The notes beneath the pieces are model-generated. The model was not told the DNA's origin. It made no database searches and saw only the letters and a list, made by a program, of their open reading frames with translations. From Candidatus Lithacetigena glycinireducens (GTDB lineage Bacteria; Coprothermobacterota; HKB111), in contig QLUP01000019.1 of NCBI GenBank assembly GCA_018725485.1, positions 1-12,650 on the forward strand: a stretch of DNA of 12,650 nt, in the 5' to 3' direction. Numbering within the stretch: position 1 is the first letter of the stretch; each line of letters begins with the position of its first letter. A program made the position numbers and the translations under genes. Shown piece by piece: positions 1 through 6,738 of this stretch.

Positions 1-31
1 AAGTATAGGTATTTTAGATAAAATATGTTAA

Positions 32-37
32 TATAAT
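32..37 (+). promoter_or_regulatory. Possible -10 box upstream of tyrS
   Basis: A perfect TATAAT lies at 32-37, about 25 nt before the tyrS start. No good -35 hexamer is seen 16-18 nt upstream (about 9-14 reads GTATTT), and the whole leader is AT-rich, so a chance match is possible. Confidence 0.25.
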
Positions 38-51
38 AAATTATATTTAGA

Positions 52-57
52 TGAGGA
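52..57 (+). promoter_or_regulatory. Ribosome binding site deciding the tyrS start
   Basis: TGAGGA at 52-57 ends 5 nt before the ATG at 63. It overlaps the alternative in-frame ATG at 51, which has no purine-rich site of its own upstream. This supports initiation at 63. Confidence 0.6.
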
Positions 58-62
58 TTATC

Positions 63-1337
63 ATGAACATTTTTGAAGAACTTAAATGGAGAGACCTTAT
101 TTATGATTCAACCGAAGGGTTAGAGGAAGCAATTGCCTCCGATATATTTACTATTTATGTTGGTATAGACCCAACTGCGTCCAGTCTTCATGTTGGTCAT
201 TTATTACCTGTATTGGTTCTGTCCAGACTACAAAAATTTGGTCATAAACCCATTGTAGTTGCTGGTGGTGGTACAGGACTTATAGGTGATCCCAGCGGTA
301 AAAATGAAGAGAGGCCTCTTTTAACTGAAGAAATTGTTCAGCTCAATCTCGCAAGTATAAAAAAGCAGCTTTCTCCTTTTCTGGATTTTAATTCTAAAAC
401 GAATCCTGCTACTATTGTTAATAATGCTGATTGGCTTGCAAAAATAGGTATGCTTGATTTTCTGAGAACAGTTGGAAAATACTTTACCGTTAACTATATG
501 TTAGCAAAAGAATCAGTAAAAAGAAGAATAGATTTGGATGAAGGTATATCATTTACAGAATTTAGTTATATGTTAGCCCAATCCTATGACTATCTGGTTC
601 TTTACGAGCAATTTGGGTGTAAACTCCAAATTGGAGGAAGCGACCAGTGGGGGAATATAACTGCTGGAATCGATCTCATAAGAAAAAAGAAAAACGATAG
701 GGTCTTTGGTATGGTTTTACCACTTCTCACTACCACAAGTGGAGTAAAATTTGGAAAAACCGGGTTGGGAACTATTTGGCTTTCACCTGAGCTAACCTCC
801 CCGTTTAAGTTTTACCAGTGCTGGATAAATGTTGAAGATGTTGATGTTATTAAATACCTGAAATTTTTTACTTTCCTTAATGCTGACGAAATAAATAGTT
901 ATCAGGAATCTATTGAAAAATACCCTGAAAAGAGGGAAGCCCAAAAAAGATTAGCTAAAGAAATTACTGCTTTGGTTCATGGACCAGAGGCATTAGAAAA
1001 AGCTGAGAAAGCAACCGATGTTTTATTTGGGGGAAATATTCGAGGCTTAAAAGCCAATGAAATACTGGAAATTTTTGTAGATGTTCCCTCAATAGAAGTA
1101 AATAAAGAGAAATTACTTAACGAACTTTCCCTTCTGGTAGATTTTTGCGTATATTCAGGCGCTACAGCAAGTAAGAATGAAGCAAGACGACTTATTAGAA
1201 ACCGTGGGTTATATTTAAATAATAACAGAATTGACGATGAATACTACAGAATTACCTCTACTGATTTAGTGGAGGGGTGTTTATTAGTTTTAAGGAAAGG
1301 TACCAGAGAATATAGATTGGTTAAAACCGTAAATTAA
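63..1337 (+). CDS. tyrS: Tyrosyl-tRNA synthetase (class I, TyrRS)
   Basis: Charges tRNA-Tyr with tyrosine in the cytoplasm using ATP. Counting from the ATG at 63 (424 aa), the class I HIGH motif appears as HVGH at residues 43-46 in the context DPTASSLHVGH. The second ATP-binding signature is KFGKT at 229-233, the KFGKS/T form of KMSKS used by this TyrRS branch. The tyrosine-pocket signature GGSDQWGN is at about 191-198. An S4-like RNA-binding domain occupies about 355-420. Length and full co-linearity match intact bacterial TyrS. The frame is open from an ATG at 51, but a GAGG-type Shine-Dalgarno lies at 53-56, inside that extension and 6 nt before the ATG at 63, so I prefer 63. The resulting MNIFEELK start also looks like the family. 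The stop is 2 nt before gmk, which suggests co-transcription. Only about 60 bp of upstream sequence is present, so a T-box leader could lie outside the window. Confidence 0.97.
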   Translation: MNIFEELKWRDLIYDSTEGLEEAIASDIFTIYVGIDPTASSLHVGHLLPVLVLSRLQKFGHKPIVVAGGGTGLIGDPSGKNEERPLLTEEIVQLNLASIKKQLSPFLDFNSKTNPATIVNNADWLAKIGMLDFLRTVGKYFTVNYMLAKESVKRRIDLDEGISFTEFSYMLAQSYDYLVLYEQFGCKLQIGGSDQWGNITAGIDLIRKKKNDRVFGMVLPLLTTTSGVKFGKTGLGTIWLSPELTSPFKFYQCWINVEDVDVIKYLKFFTFLNADEINSYQESIEKYPEKREAQKRLAKEITALVHGPEALEKAEKATDVLFGGNIRGLKANEILEIFVDVPSIEVNKEKLLNELSLLVDFCVYSGATASKNEARRLIRNRGLYLNNNRIDDEYYRITSTDLVEGCLLVLRKGTREYRLVKTVN

Positions 1338-1339
1338 TT

Positions 1340-1963
1340 ATGAACCCTGAGTTTACAACACCCTTTGACTACAAACCAATGTTGATTATCATTTCAGGTC
1401 CTTCTGGTGTAGGAAAAGGGGTAATTATAAAAGAAGTTTTACAAAAGGACTGTAAGTTAGCTTTTTCTGTTTCTATTACCACCAGGCAGAGAAGGAAAAA
1501 TGAAGTTGAAGGTAAAGATTACTCATTTCTTTCCCGGGAAGATTTTCAGAAAAAAATAGAAAACAATGATTTTCTGGAGTGGGCTATTGTGCATGGAAAT
1601 TATTATGGCACTTTAAAATCTAAAGTGCAGGATTTATTTAACAGCAAATATGATGTTTTATTAGATGTAGATGTTCAGGGTGCAGAAAAAATTAAATTGT
1701 TGATACCTGATTCAGTTTCAATATTTTTATTGCCTCCCTCATTAGCTGAATTAGAAACCAGGCTTAAATTGAGAGGCACTGATGATGAATTTGAAATTAA
1801 TAAACGACTAAGCAGAGCAAAAGAAGAACTTTCCTACCTTAGAAATTATGATTACTGGATAATTAATACGACCCCTGATGAAACAGTTTCATTTATTTGT
1901 AAAATCATTAATGTTGAAAGACATAAAATACATAGATTAAAAGGTGAGATTTTTCATGAATAA
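1340..1963 (+). CDS. gmk: Guanylate kinase
   Basis: Phosphorylates GMP to GDP with ATP, a step in GTP/dGTP supply and in recycling of guanine nucleotides. The 207-aa product has the P-loop GPSGVGKG at residues 20-27. It also has the GMP-binding stretch SVSITTR (43-49) followed by GKDYSF (58-63), the FLEWA segment with Glu80, HGNYYGT at 85-91, and the strand DVLLDVDVQGA ending in the conserved QGA (113-115). The PR-x-GE segment of the usual nucleotide-binding loop is altered to QRRKNEVEG, a mild deviation. The start at 1340 has no clear Shine-Dalgarno and lies 2 nt after the tyrS stop, so translational coupling is likely. An internal ATG at 1379 would start directly before the P-loop strand and also lacks a binding site. 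The end overlaps rpoZ by 8 nt; gmk-rpoZ pairing is common in bacteria. Confidence 0.95.
   Translation: MNPEFTTPFDYKPMLIIISGPSGVGKGVIIKEVLQKDCKLAFSVSITTRQRRKNEVEGKDYSFLSREDFQKKIENNDFLEWAIVHGNYYGTLKSKVQDLFNSKYDVLLDVDVQGAEKIKLLIPDSVSIFLLPPSLAELETRLKLRGTDDEFEINKRLSRAKEELSYLRNYDYWIINTTPDETVSFICKIINVERHKIHRLKGEIFHE
1941..1948 (+). promoter_or_regulatory. Ribosome binding site deciding the rpoZ start
   Basis: AAGGTGAG lies inside the last codons of gmk and 7 nt before the ATG at 1956. It covers the competing GTG at 1944, arguing against that upstream start. Confidence 0.6.
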
Positions 1964-2195
1964 AATTCCCATTGAAGAACTGTTGAAAAGAATTAATAAT
2001 AGGTATTTACTGACCGTTTTGGTAGCTAAAAGAGCTGCTAAAATAATGGAAAAACAGGGAATTGAAGGAAATTTATCTTTATTAACAAGAGAAATAGACC
2101 CGGTTTCTCAGGCTATTGCAGATATTTTAACTGATAAACCCTTAACTAAACCTTCCACCAGGGACCTGAATCTGCCTCATTCTTCTGACGAGTAA
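1956..2195 (+). CDS. rpoZ: RNA polymerase omega subunit
   Basis: Small accessory subunit that helps fold and dock the beta-prime subunit of RNA polymerase. The 79-aa product has the family core NRYLLTVLVAKRAAKIM at about residues 18-34, and TREIDPVSQAIADI (about 48-61) matches the later EI...AI.dI helix. The frame also opens at a GTG at 1944, but a strong AAGGTGAG ribosome site at 1941-1948 overlaps that GTG and stands 7 nt before the ATG at 1956, so 1956 is the better start. The first codons overlap the gmk stop by 8 nt (ATGAATAA), which implies coupling. Placement directly after gmk is the classic arrangement and strengthens the call for so short a protein. Its last 50 nt overlap the 3' end of dnaJ on the other strand, so its last 16 residues are written over DnaJ codons. 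Confidence 0.9.
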   Translation: MNKIPIEELLKRINNRYLLTVLVAKRAAKIMEKQGIEGNLSLLTREIDPVSQAIADILTDKPLTKPSTRDLNLPHSSDE

Positions 2196-3252
2196 TCTCT
2201 TTCAGAAGTTTTTCTTCATCTGAACTGATATTTTTTGGTATATTAACCTCAATAACCACTTTTAAATCTCCTCTTTTGGTAGATTTTAAGTCAGGAAGAC
2301 CATTTCCTTTTATAGTATACACTTCCTTGTGCTGAGTTCCTCGGCGAATATTTAATTTCTTTGGACCTTCAAGAGAATTAACACTGATTTCTCCCCCAAG
2401 AATGGCAGTGTAATATGGTATTTGAATTATGTTTATCAGGTCCTTTCCCTGCCGTGTAAATAAAGGATTACTTTTTATATTAACCCTGATATAGAGGTCG
2501 CCTTTGGTGCCTCCTCTTTTACCTTTATGTCCTTCATCACTTAATCGGATTCTCATACCATCTTCTATTCCAGCTGGTATTTCTACATTGATCTGTCTTC
2601 TTTTATATTCTGTTCCTGTACCTTTACAATTTTGGCAGGGATTTTTTATTTGTTTACCTTCTCCCTGACAGGTAGGGCAGGTGGTAGTTCTGAACATCAC
2701 TCCGAAAGGGGTACGGGTTTCGCTTTGAACGTAACCGGTACCCTTACAGTTAGAGCAGGTTGATACACCTGATTCTGATTTAGTTCCCTTACCTTTACAG
2801 GTATCGCAATTTTCTAACCTTTCAACTGAAATTTGCTTGTTTACGCCAGTTAGAACATCTTTTAGAGCAACCTCTACCGATACTTCAATGTCAGCTCCAC
2901 GATTATAAGCGGGTCGAGCTTGACTGGTTGTGGATCGGCCTCGAAATACATCGAAAAAGTCTTCAAAAATTGTGCCCATGCCTTCTCCAAAGTCAAAGCC
3001 TCCGAAGTCGGGCATGCCACCACTATCTCCGTAACTTACCCCACCCTGCCTTAAAGCATCATAACGACGTCTTTTTTCCGGGTCTGAGAGAGTTTCGTAA
3101 GCTTCATTAACTTCGGTCATCTTTTTAGCAGTATCAGGAGTATTTTTATTCAAATCCGGATGATACTGTTTTACCAATTCACGGTAACTTTTTTTGATAG
3201 TTTCTTCTTCGGCGTCTGGTGGTATATTTAATATTGCATAATAATCTTTCAA
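2146..3252 (-). CDS. dnaJ: Chaperone DnaJ (Hsp40)
   Basis: Hsp40 co-chaperone that delivers unfolded substrates to DnaK and stimulates its ATPase. The 368-aa product has the complete type I layout. The J domain (1-68) carries the HPD triad at 31-33. A Gly/Phe-rich linker spans about 70-105. Four CxxCxGxG zinc-finger repeats begin at Cys149, Cys166, Cys192 and Cys206, and the C-terminal substrate-binding beta domains follow (about 220-340). The start codon is TTG at 3252-3250: it gives the family N-terminus M-K-D-Y-Y, and the next in-frame Met lies inside the J domain. Only 3 nt separate it from the dnaK stop and no good Shine-Dalgarno sits at the right distance, so reinitiation after dnaK is likely. 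The 3' end runs 50 nt into rpoZ in convergent orientation. The last residues (about 355-368, ending in GPWWKV) extend past the conserved domain. Confidence 0.97.
   Translation of the reverse strand: MKDYYAILNIPPDAEEETIKKSYRELVKQYHPDLNKNTPDTAKKMTEVNEAYETLSDPEKRRRYDALRQGGVSYGDSGGMPDFGGFDFGEGMGTIFEDFFDVFRGRSTTSQARPAYNRGADIEVSVEVALKDVLTGVNKQISVERLENCDTCKGKGTKSESGVSTCSNCKGTGYVQSETRTPFGVMFRTTTCPTCQGEGKQIKNPCQNCKGTGTEYKRRQINVEIPAGIEDGMRIRLSDEGHKGKRGGTKGDLYIRVNIKSNPLFTRQGKDLINIIQIPYYTAILGGEISVNSLEGPKKLNIRRGTQHKEVYTIKGNGLPDLKSTKRGDLKVVIEVNIPKNISSDEEKLLKEITRQKNEADSGPWWKV
2182..2213 (+). terminator. Possible Rho-independent terminator of the tyrS-gmk-rpoZ transcript
   Basis: CTTCTGA (2182-2188) pairs perfectly with TCAGAAG (2202-2208) across a 13-nt loop and is followed at once by TTTTT (2209-2213). 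The hairpin begins in the last rpoZ codons, contains its stop codon, and lies wholly inside the antisense of the dnaJ coding region. The stem is short (7 bp, three G-C pairs) and the loop large, so its strength is uncertain. Confidence 0.4.
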
Positions 3253-3255
3253 GGG

Positions 3256-5079
3256 TTATTCTACTTTTCCTTTCCCTTCAACAGTAGGACCAGCTTCCTC
3301 ATTCTGAGGTTTACCCTGGTTTTGAGTTGACTGCTGGTAAACAGACTCTCCAATTTTACTAACGCTTTTAAGAAGATCATCTATTTTAGATTTTAATTCT
3401 TCTTGAGGCGCATTCTCTTTAAGAGCCTTTTCCAGTTCATCAATTTTATTTTTTACCTCGTCGCTAACATCTGCAGGTATTTTTTCTTTATTATCTTCAA
3501 GAGCTTTCCTTGAAGTATATATAATATTATCAGCTTTATTTCTGGTTTCAATCTCCTCTTTCCTGATACGGTCTTCTTCAGCATATTTTTCAGCCTCTTC
3601 CCGTAATTTTTTAATTTCTTCATCAGACAACTTAGTAGCGTGAGAGATAGTAATATGCTGTTCTTTTTGGGTACCCTTGTCTTTGGCAGTTACATTTAAT
3701 ATGCCGTTGGCATCTATAGAAAAAGTAACTTCAATTTGAGGAATACCGCGTGGCGCTGGAACAATTCCATCAAGAATGAATTTTCCCAGTGAGAGGTTAT
3801 CTTTAGCTAAAGTTCTTTCTCCCTGTAAAACATGAATGTCCACCTGGGTTTGAAAGTCTGCAGCCGTAGTAAAGATCTCCGATTTGTTATGGGGGATAGC
3901 TGTGTTTCGGGGTATAAGTACCGTCCTGATTCCTCCCAAAGTTTCTAATCCTAAAGAAAGAGGTGTTACATCAACTAATACTATATCTTTAACTGTACCT
4001 TCGAGAATGCCTGCCTGAATAGCAGCGCCTAAAGATACAGCTTCCATAGGATCAACCCCTCTTTCTACCGGTTTATTCAGATACTCTACCACAAATTTTT
4101 GTACCGCTGGCATTCGGGTTGGACCACCAATTAAAATTATTTTATCGATATCTCGAGGTGTAAGATTAGCATCTTTAAGGGCCTGTTCTATGGAAATTTT
4201 GGTTTTTTCTATTATAGGTCTAACTAACTGTTCCAGTTTTGCCCTGGTAAAAGATTTCTCCAGATGAACTGGATTGCCCTGTTTGTCCTGAGTGAAGAAG
4301 GGTAATGAAATGGAGGTTGATAAAGTGGTAGATAATTCAATTTTTGCCTTTTCCACCGCTTCTTTGAGCCTTATCATAGCTATGTCATCACGAGTTATGT
4401 CGATTCCTGTTTCATTTTTGAATTCTTCCACTGTATACCGTAGAAGGAGATTATCCATATCACTGCCACCAAGTTTAGTGTCTCCAGAGGTCGAAATAAC
4501 CTGGAACACGCCACTACCAAAATCCATGACAGTTACATCCAGGGTTCCACCACCAAAGTCATAGACTAATATTTTTTGCTCTTTTTCAACCCTGTCCAAT
4601 CCATAAGCAAATGCTGCAGCTGTAGGTTCGTTAATTAACCTGACAACCTCTAAACCAGCGATCATGCCTGCGTCTTTAGTTGCCTGTCTTTGAGCATCGT
4701 TAAAATAAGCTGGTACAGTAATTACTGCTTTACTTACAGGTTCTCCCAGGTAAGCCTCAGCATCTCTTTTAATTTTTTGCAGTATAAAAGATGATAGTTG
4801 TTCTGGAGAATATTCTTTATCAGCCAGTTTAATTTTTTCCCGAGTCCCCATTTTTCTTTTAACTGCAGTTACTGTACCCTCTGGATTTAGGGCAGATTGC
4901 CTTTTAGCAGCTTCTCCAACCAGAAGTTGACCATCTTTAGTAATAGCAATCACTGAGGGTACGGTTTTTCCATACAAGGTAGTACCTTCTGCGCTAGGGA
5001 TAACCGTAGGCTTTCCACCAAGCATAACAGCGGCGCAGGAGTTTGAAGTTCCTAAATCAATTCCAATTATTTTAGCCAT
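3256..5079 (-). CDS. dnaK: Chaperone DnaK (Hsp70)
   Basis: ATP-driven Hsp70 chaperone of the cytoplasm, working with DnaJ and GrpE. The 607-aa product has the phosphate-1 loop GIDLGTSNS (6-14), phosphate-2 loop [11 protein letters not shown] (174-184), adenosine motif [13 protein letters not shown] (315-327), the interdomain linker [12 protein letters not shown] (363-374), a beta substrate-binding domain to about 480 and a helical lid after that. Between KRKMG and YSPEQLSSF (about 79-90) only about a dozen residues are present, so the insertion of E. coli-type DnaK is missing, as in Gram-positive and some thermophilic lineages. The tail ends [11 protein letters not shown] rather than the common acidic EEV-type ending, and the protein is slightly shorter than most. 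The start is supported by AGGAGG at 5094-5089, 9 nt before the ATG. The first codons overlap the grpE stop by 8 nt; dnaJ follows after 3 nt. Confidence 0.98.
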   Translation of the reverse strand: MAKIIGIDLGTSNSCAAVMLGGKPTVIPSAEGTTLYGKTVPSVIAITKDGQLLVGEAAKRQSALNPEGTVTAVKRKMGTREKIKLADKEYSPEQLSSFILQKIKRDAEAYLGEPVSKAVITVPAYFNDAQRQATKDAGMIAGLEVVRLINEPTAAAFAYGLDRVEKEQKILVYDFGGGTLDVTVMDFGSGVFQVISTSGDTKLGGSDMDNLLLRYTVEEFKNETGIDITRDDIAMIRLKEAVEKAKIELSTTLSTSISLPFFTQDKQGNPVHLEKSFTRAKLEQLVRPIIEKTKISIEQALKDANLTPRDIDKIILIGGPTRMPAVQKFVVEYLNKPVERGVDPMEAVSLGAAIQAGILEGTVKDIVLVDVTPLSLGLETLGGIRTVLIPRNTAIPHNKSEIFTTAADFQTQVDIHVLQGERTLAKDNLSLGKFILDGIVPAPRGIPQIEVTFSIDANGILNVTAKDKGTQKEQHITISHATKLSDEEIKKLREEAEKYAEEDRIRKEEIETRNKADNIIYTSRKALEDNKEKIPADVSDEVKNKIDELEKALKENAPQEELKSKIDDLLKSVSKIGESVYQQSTQNQGKPQNEEAGPTVEGKGKVE

Positions 5080-5632
5080 TTAATAAATCCTCCTTTATTT
5101 CTTTCTTTTTGATATCTCCTGATACTGAAACCAATGCAGGTTTTAAAATAATATTTCCTAATAAATACCCTTTTCTGTAAATTTTAATAATAGAATTAGG
5201 TTGGTATTCTCCTTGAGTGTCAATTGACAGGGCTTCATGTTTTTCCGGGTTAAAAGTGTCCCCGATTTCACCATAGCGGATAAGGCCATGTTTTTCCAAA
5301 GTGTTTTGTAAGCATTTGTGCATCATACTTATTCCTTCAATTACCCTGGCATAATCTTCCTGGTTTGATTTAACAGCCTCTTCCAGGGAGTCTATGAAAG
5401 GTATTAAATCACGTATTAATTGTTCGGTGGCTAAAGACTTTTGTCTTGAAGACTCTCTCTTTATTACTTGAAAAGTGTGCTGCCAATCTTCAATAGCCTT
5501 TTGATATTTATTAGTATGTTCTTCTAATTCTTTTTCTAAATAAATTACTTTAGCCTGAAGGTCTTTAAGACCCTTCAAACACTCATTTTTTTCTTTTTCT
5601 AACTCAACAATTTCAGTTCTTTTCCTTGTCAT
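5072..5632 (-). CDS. grpE: Nucleotide exchange factor GrpE
   Basis: Releases ADP from DnaK and so resets the Hsp70 cycle; in many bacteria it also acts as a thermosensor. The 186-aa product begins with a charged, Glu/Lys-rich segment predicted to form the long dimeric coiled coil (about 8-65). The helical part [13 protein letters not shown] (about 75-87) follows. The signature beta-domain end is [18 protein letters not shown] (about 154-171), matching the GrpE pattern G-Y-x(6,7)-R/K-P-A-x-V-x-V. It is the first gene of the minus-strand operon. AGGAGG at 5650-5645 is the best ribosome site but lies 12 nt from the ATG, longer than usual; no alternative in-frame start lies closer. The stop codon lies inside the first codons of dnaK. 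No hrcA gene is found upstream, because the adjacent gene is divergent and unrelated. Confidence 0.95.
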   Translation of the reverse strand: MTRKRTEIVELEKEKNECLKGLKDLQAKVIYLEKELEEHTNKYQKAIEDWQHTFQVIKRESSRQKSLATEQLIRDLIPFIDSLEEAVKSNQEDYARVIEGISMMHKCLQNTLEKHGLIRYGEIGDTFNPEKHEALSIDTQGEYQPNSIIKIYRKGYLLGNIILKPALVSVSGDIKKKEIKEDLLNG

Positions 5633-5737
5633 TAAGAAAACTAGCCTCCTATAATTCTATCAGGCACGTATAACTTTTACCCCCCTTTTTGTGGTAATAT
5701 ACAACATTATTAAAAAATATATGGAGGAATCCATTCT
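5633..5737. other. Divergent intergenic region between the grpE operon and the DUF3467 operon
   Basis: This 105-bp gap is the longest non-coding stretch in the window and must carry promoters for both operons. Features seen are the two Shine-Dalgarno sites (AGGAGG for grpE at 5645-5650 on the minus strand, GGAGG for the plus-strand gene at 5722-5726), a C6T5 homopolymer tract at 5680-5690, and TAATAT at 5695-5700, a possible plus-strand -10 box without a clear -35. I see no CIRCE element, RNA gene or small ORF of note. Confidence 0.7.
5668..5697 (-). promoter_or_regulatory. Candidate promoter of the grpE-dnaK-dnaJ operon
   Basis: On the minus strand TTACCA (5697-5692) and TTATAC (5673-5668) are separated by 18 nt and fit a weak sigma-70-type promoter about 36 nt before grpE. 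The spacer holds a run of six G. Five-bp inverted arms TTACC/GGTAA (5677-5681 and 5693-5697) flank it. The CIRCE consensus (TTAGCACTC-N9-GAGTGCTAA) is absent from the whole 5633-5737 gap. The match is modest and the region must also hold the divergent promoter. Confidence 0.3.
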
Positions 5738-6028
5738 ATGGAAAAAAGCAAAATGCCAGTAATGAAAATAGATCCCGAAATTAAAAGTGGTAAATACTCT
5801 AATTTTGTTAGAGTCTCTCATACACCATTTGATTTTTTAGTTGATTTTGGACAGGCCTTACCTGAGGACCCTGAAATGGAGATTTTTGCCAGGGTGATTA
5901 TGAGTCCAGCCCATGCTAAAGCTTTTCTGATTGTATTAGAAGAGAACATCAAGCAATATGAGTCAAGTTTTGGACCAATACCCTCTTTTAAAGGTGTTAC
6001 TAACCCTCAATTTAGCGGAATAGTTTAA
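5738..6028 (+). CDS. DUF3467 family protein
   Basis: Small 96-aa soluble protein of a widespread bacterial and archaeal family without an established function. The family fingerprint is seen in GKYSNFVRVSHTPFDFLVDF (about 18-37), where YSN..xVSHxPxxFxxDF is typical. The later segment ARVIMSPAHAKAFLIVLEEN (about 51-70) matches the usual ArixmtPxHAKxLLxxLxeN, followed by IKQYESSFGPI. There is no signal peptide or membrane segment. A GGAGG site at 5722-5726 lies 11 nt before the ATG. It is the first gene of a likely five-gene operon, 21 nt upstream of a protein disulfide oxidoreductase. The family assignment is from recognition of the conserved motifs; I assign no molecular role. Confidence 0.85.
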   Translation: MEKSKMPVMKIDPEIKSGKYSNFVRVSHTPFDFLVDFGQALPEDPEMEIFARVIMSPAHAKAFLIVLEENIKQYESSFGPIPSFKGVTNPQFSGIV

Positions 6029-6049
6029 AATTTATAGAGGAGAATTAGA

Positions 6050-6736
6050 ATGGAACTTTTATCCGAAAGAGACAAAAAACAATTAAAAACATTTTTTGAA
6101 AAAGAATTAAAAGAAAAAATACAGGTAGTATATTTTACTCAGGGCGAGGGAAATATTATCATTCCTGGAAAACCTAAATGCATGTATTGCCGGGAAACTG
6201 AAACAATTTTAAAGGAAATATCCTCTTTATCTGATAAGATTCAATTGGAAATACATGATTTTATAGGAAATGCAGAACTTGCCCAGGGTTTTAATATAGA
6301 TAAAATACCTGCTACCATAATTAAAAACGAGAATGATTTGGGTTTACGATTTTTCGGAATACCATCAGGTTACGAATTTTCTGCTTTTGTGGAAACATTA
6401 GTAATGGTTTCCCAGGGAAAAACCCGATTAAAAGACACAACCAAAAAGAAGCTTTCTGAGTACTTGGATACAATAAAAGAACAAATACTTATACAGGTAT
6501 TTGTAACACCTACCTGTCCATATTGTACCCGTATGGTATCTTTAGCCTATCAATTTGCCATGGAGTTTCCCCAAATTTCGACTCACATTATTGAAGCTAC
6601 TGAATTTCCTTATCTCGCTGATAAATACAGTGTATTTGGTGTACCTAAAACAGTTATTAACGATAAAGTTGAAATCGAAGGAGCAGTTTCTGAAGAGGTG
6701 TTTCTGGATAATTTAGTCAAATTAATAAGGAGCTGA
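6050..6736 (+). CDS. Protein disulfide oxidoreductase with two thioredoxin folds (glutaredoxin-like domain protein)
   Basis: Cytoplasmic thiol-disulfide exchange protein of the PDO type, known chiefly from hyperthermophilic archaea and thermophilic bacteria, where it forms or reshuffles protein disulfides. The 228-aa product holds two thioredoxin-fold units, each with an active site and cis-proline. Unit one has KCMYC (Cys44, Cys47) with cis-Pro87 in KIPAT; unit two has TCPYC (Cys156, Cys159) with cis-Pro199 in GVPKT. Both CxxC pairs are intact. No signal peptide is seen, so it should act inside the cell. GAGGAG 7 nt before the ATG supports the start. It ends 2 nt before argS, and its last codons carry the argS ribosome site. 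An alternative reading is an NrdH/AhpF-N-like electron-transfer partner for a thioredoxin reductase, but none is in the window. Confidence 0.88.
   Translation: MELLSERDKKQLKTFFEKELKEKIQVVYFTQGEGNIIIPGKPKCMYCRETETILKEISSLSDKIQLEIHDFIGNAELAQGFNIDKIPATIIKNENDLGLRFFGIPSGYEFSAFVETLVMVSQGKTRLKDTTKKKLSEYLDTIKEQILIQVFVTPTCPYCTRMVSLAYQFAMEFPQISTHIIEATEFPYLADKYSVFGVPKTVINDKVEIEGAVSEEVFLDNLVKLIRS
6727..6732 (+). promoter_or_regulatory. Ribosome binding site deciding the TTG start of argS
   Basis: AAGGAG at 6727-6732, inside the end of the preceding gene, lies 6 nt before the TTG at 6739. This strong, well-spaced site supports a TTG start for argS. Confidence 0.7.
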
Positions 6737-6738
6737 TA

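Noticed and set aside
1-50. Possible T-box riboswitch controlling tyrS
   Set aside because: Only about 60 bases precede tyrS in the window, with no T-box sequence or terminator hairpin in them. Nothing can be said about sequence further upstream.
4292-4564. Open frame of 90 codons on the plus strand inside dnaK
   Set aside because: It is antisense to the ATPase domain of dnaK, has no ribosome site and no recognisable protein features; it is a shadow of dnaK codon structure.
5680-5690. C6T5 homopolymer run in the divergent region, considered as a phase-variable tract or terminator
   Set aside because: The runs are too short for convincing slipped-strand phase variation, lie outside any coding frame, and have no flanking G-C stem for a terminator.
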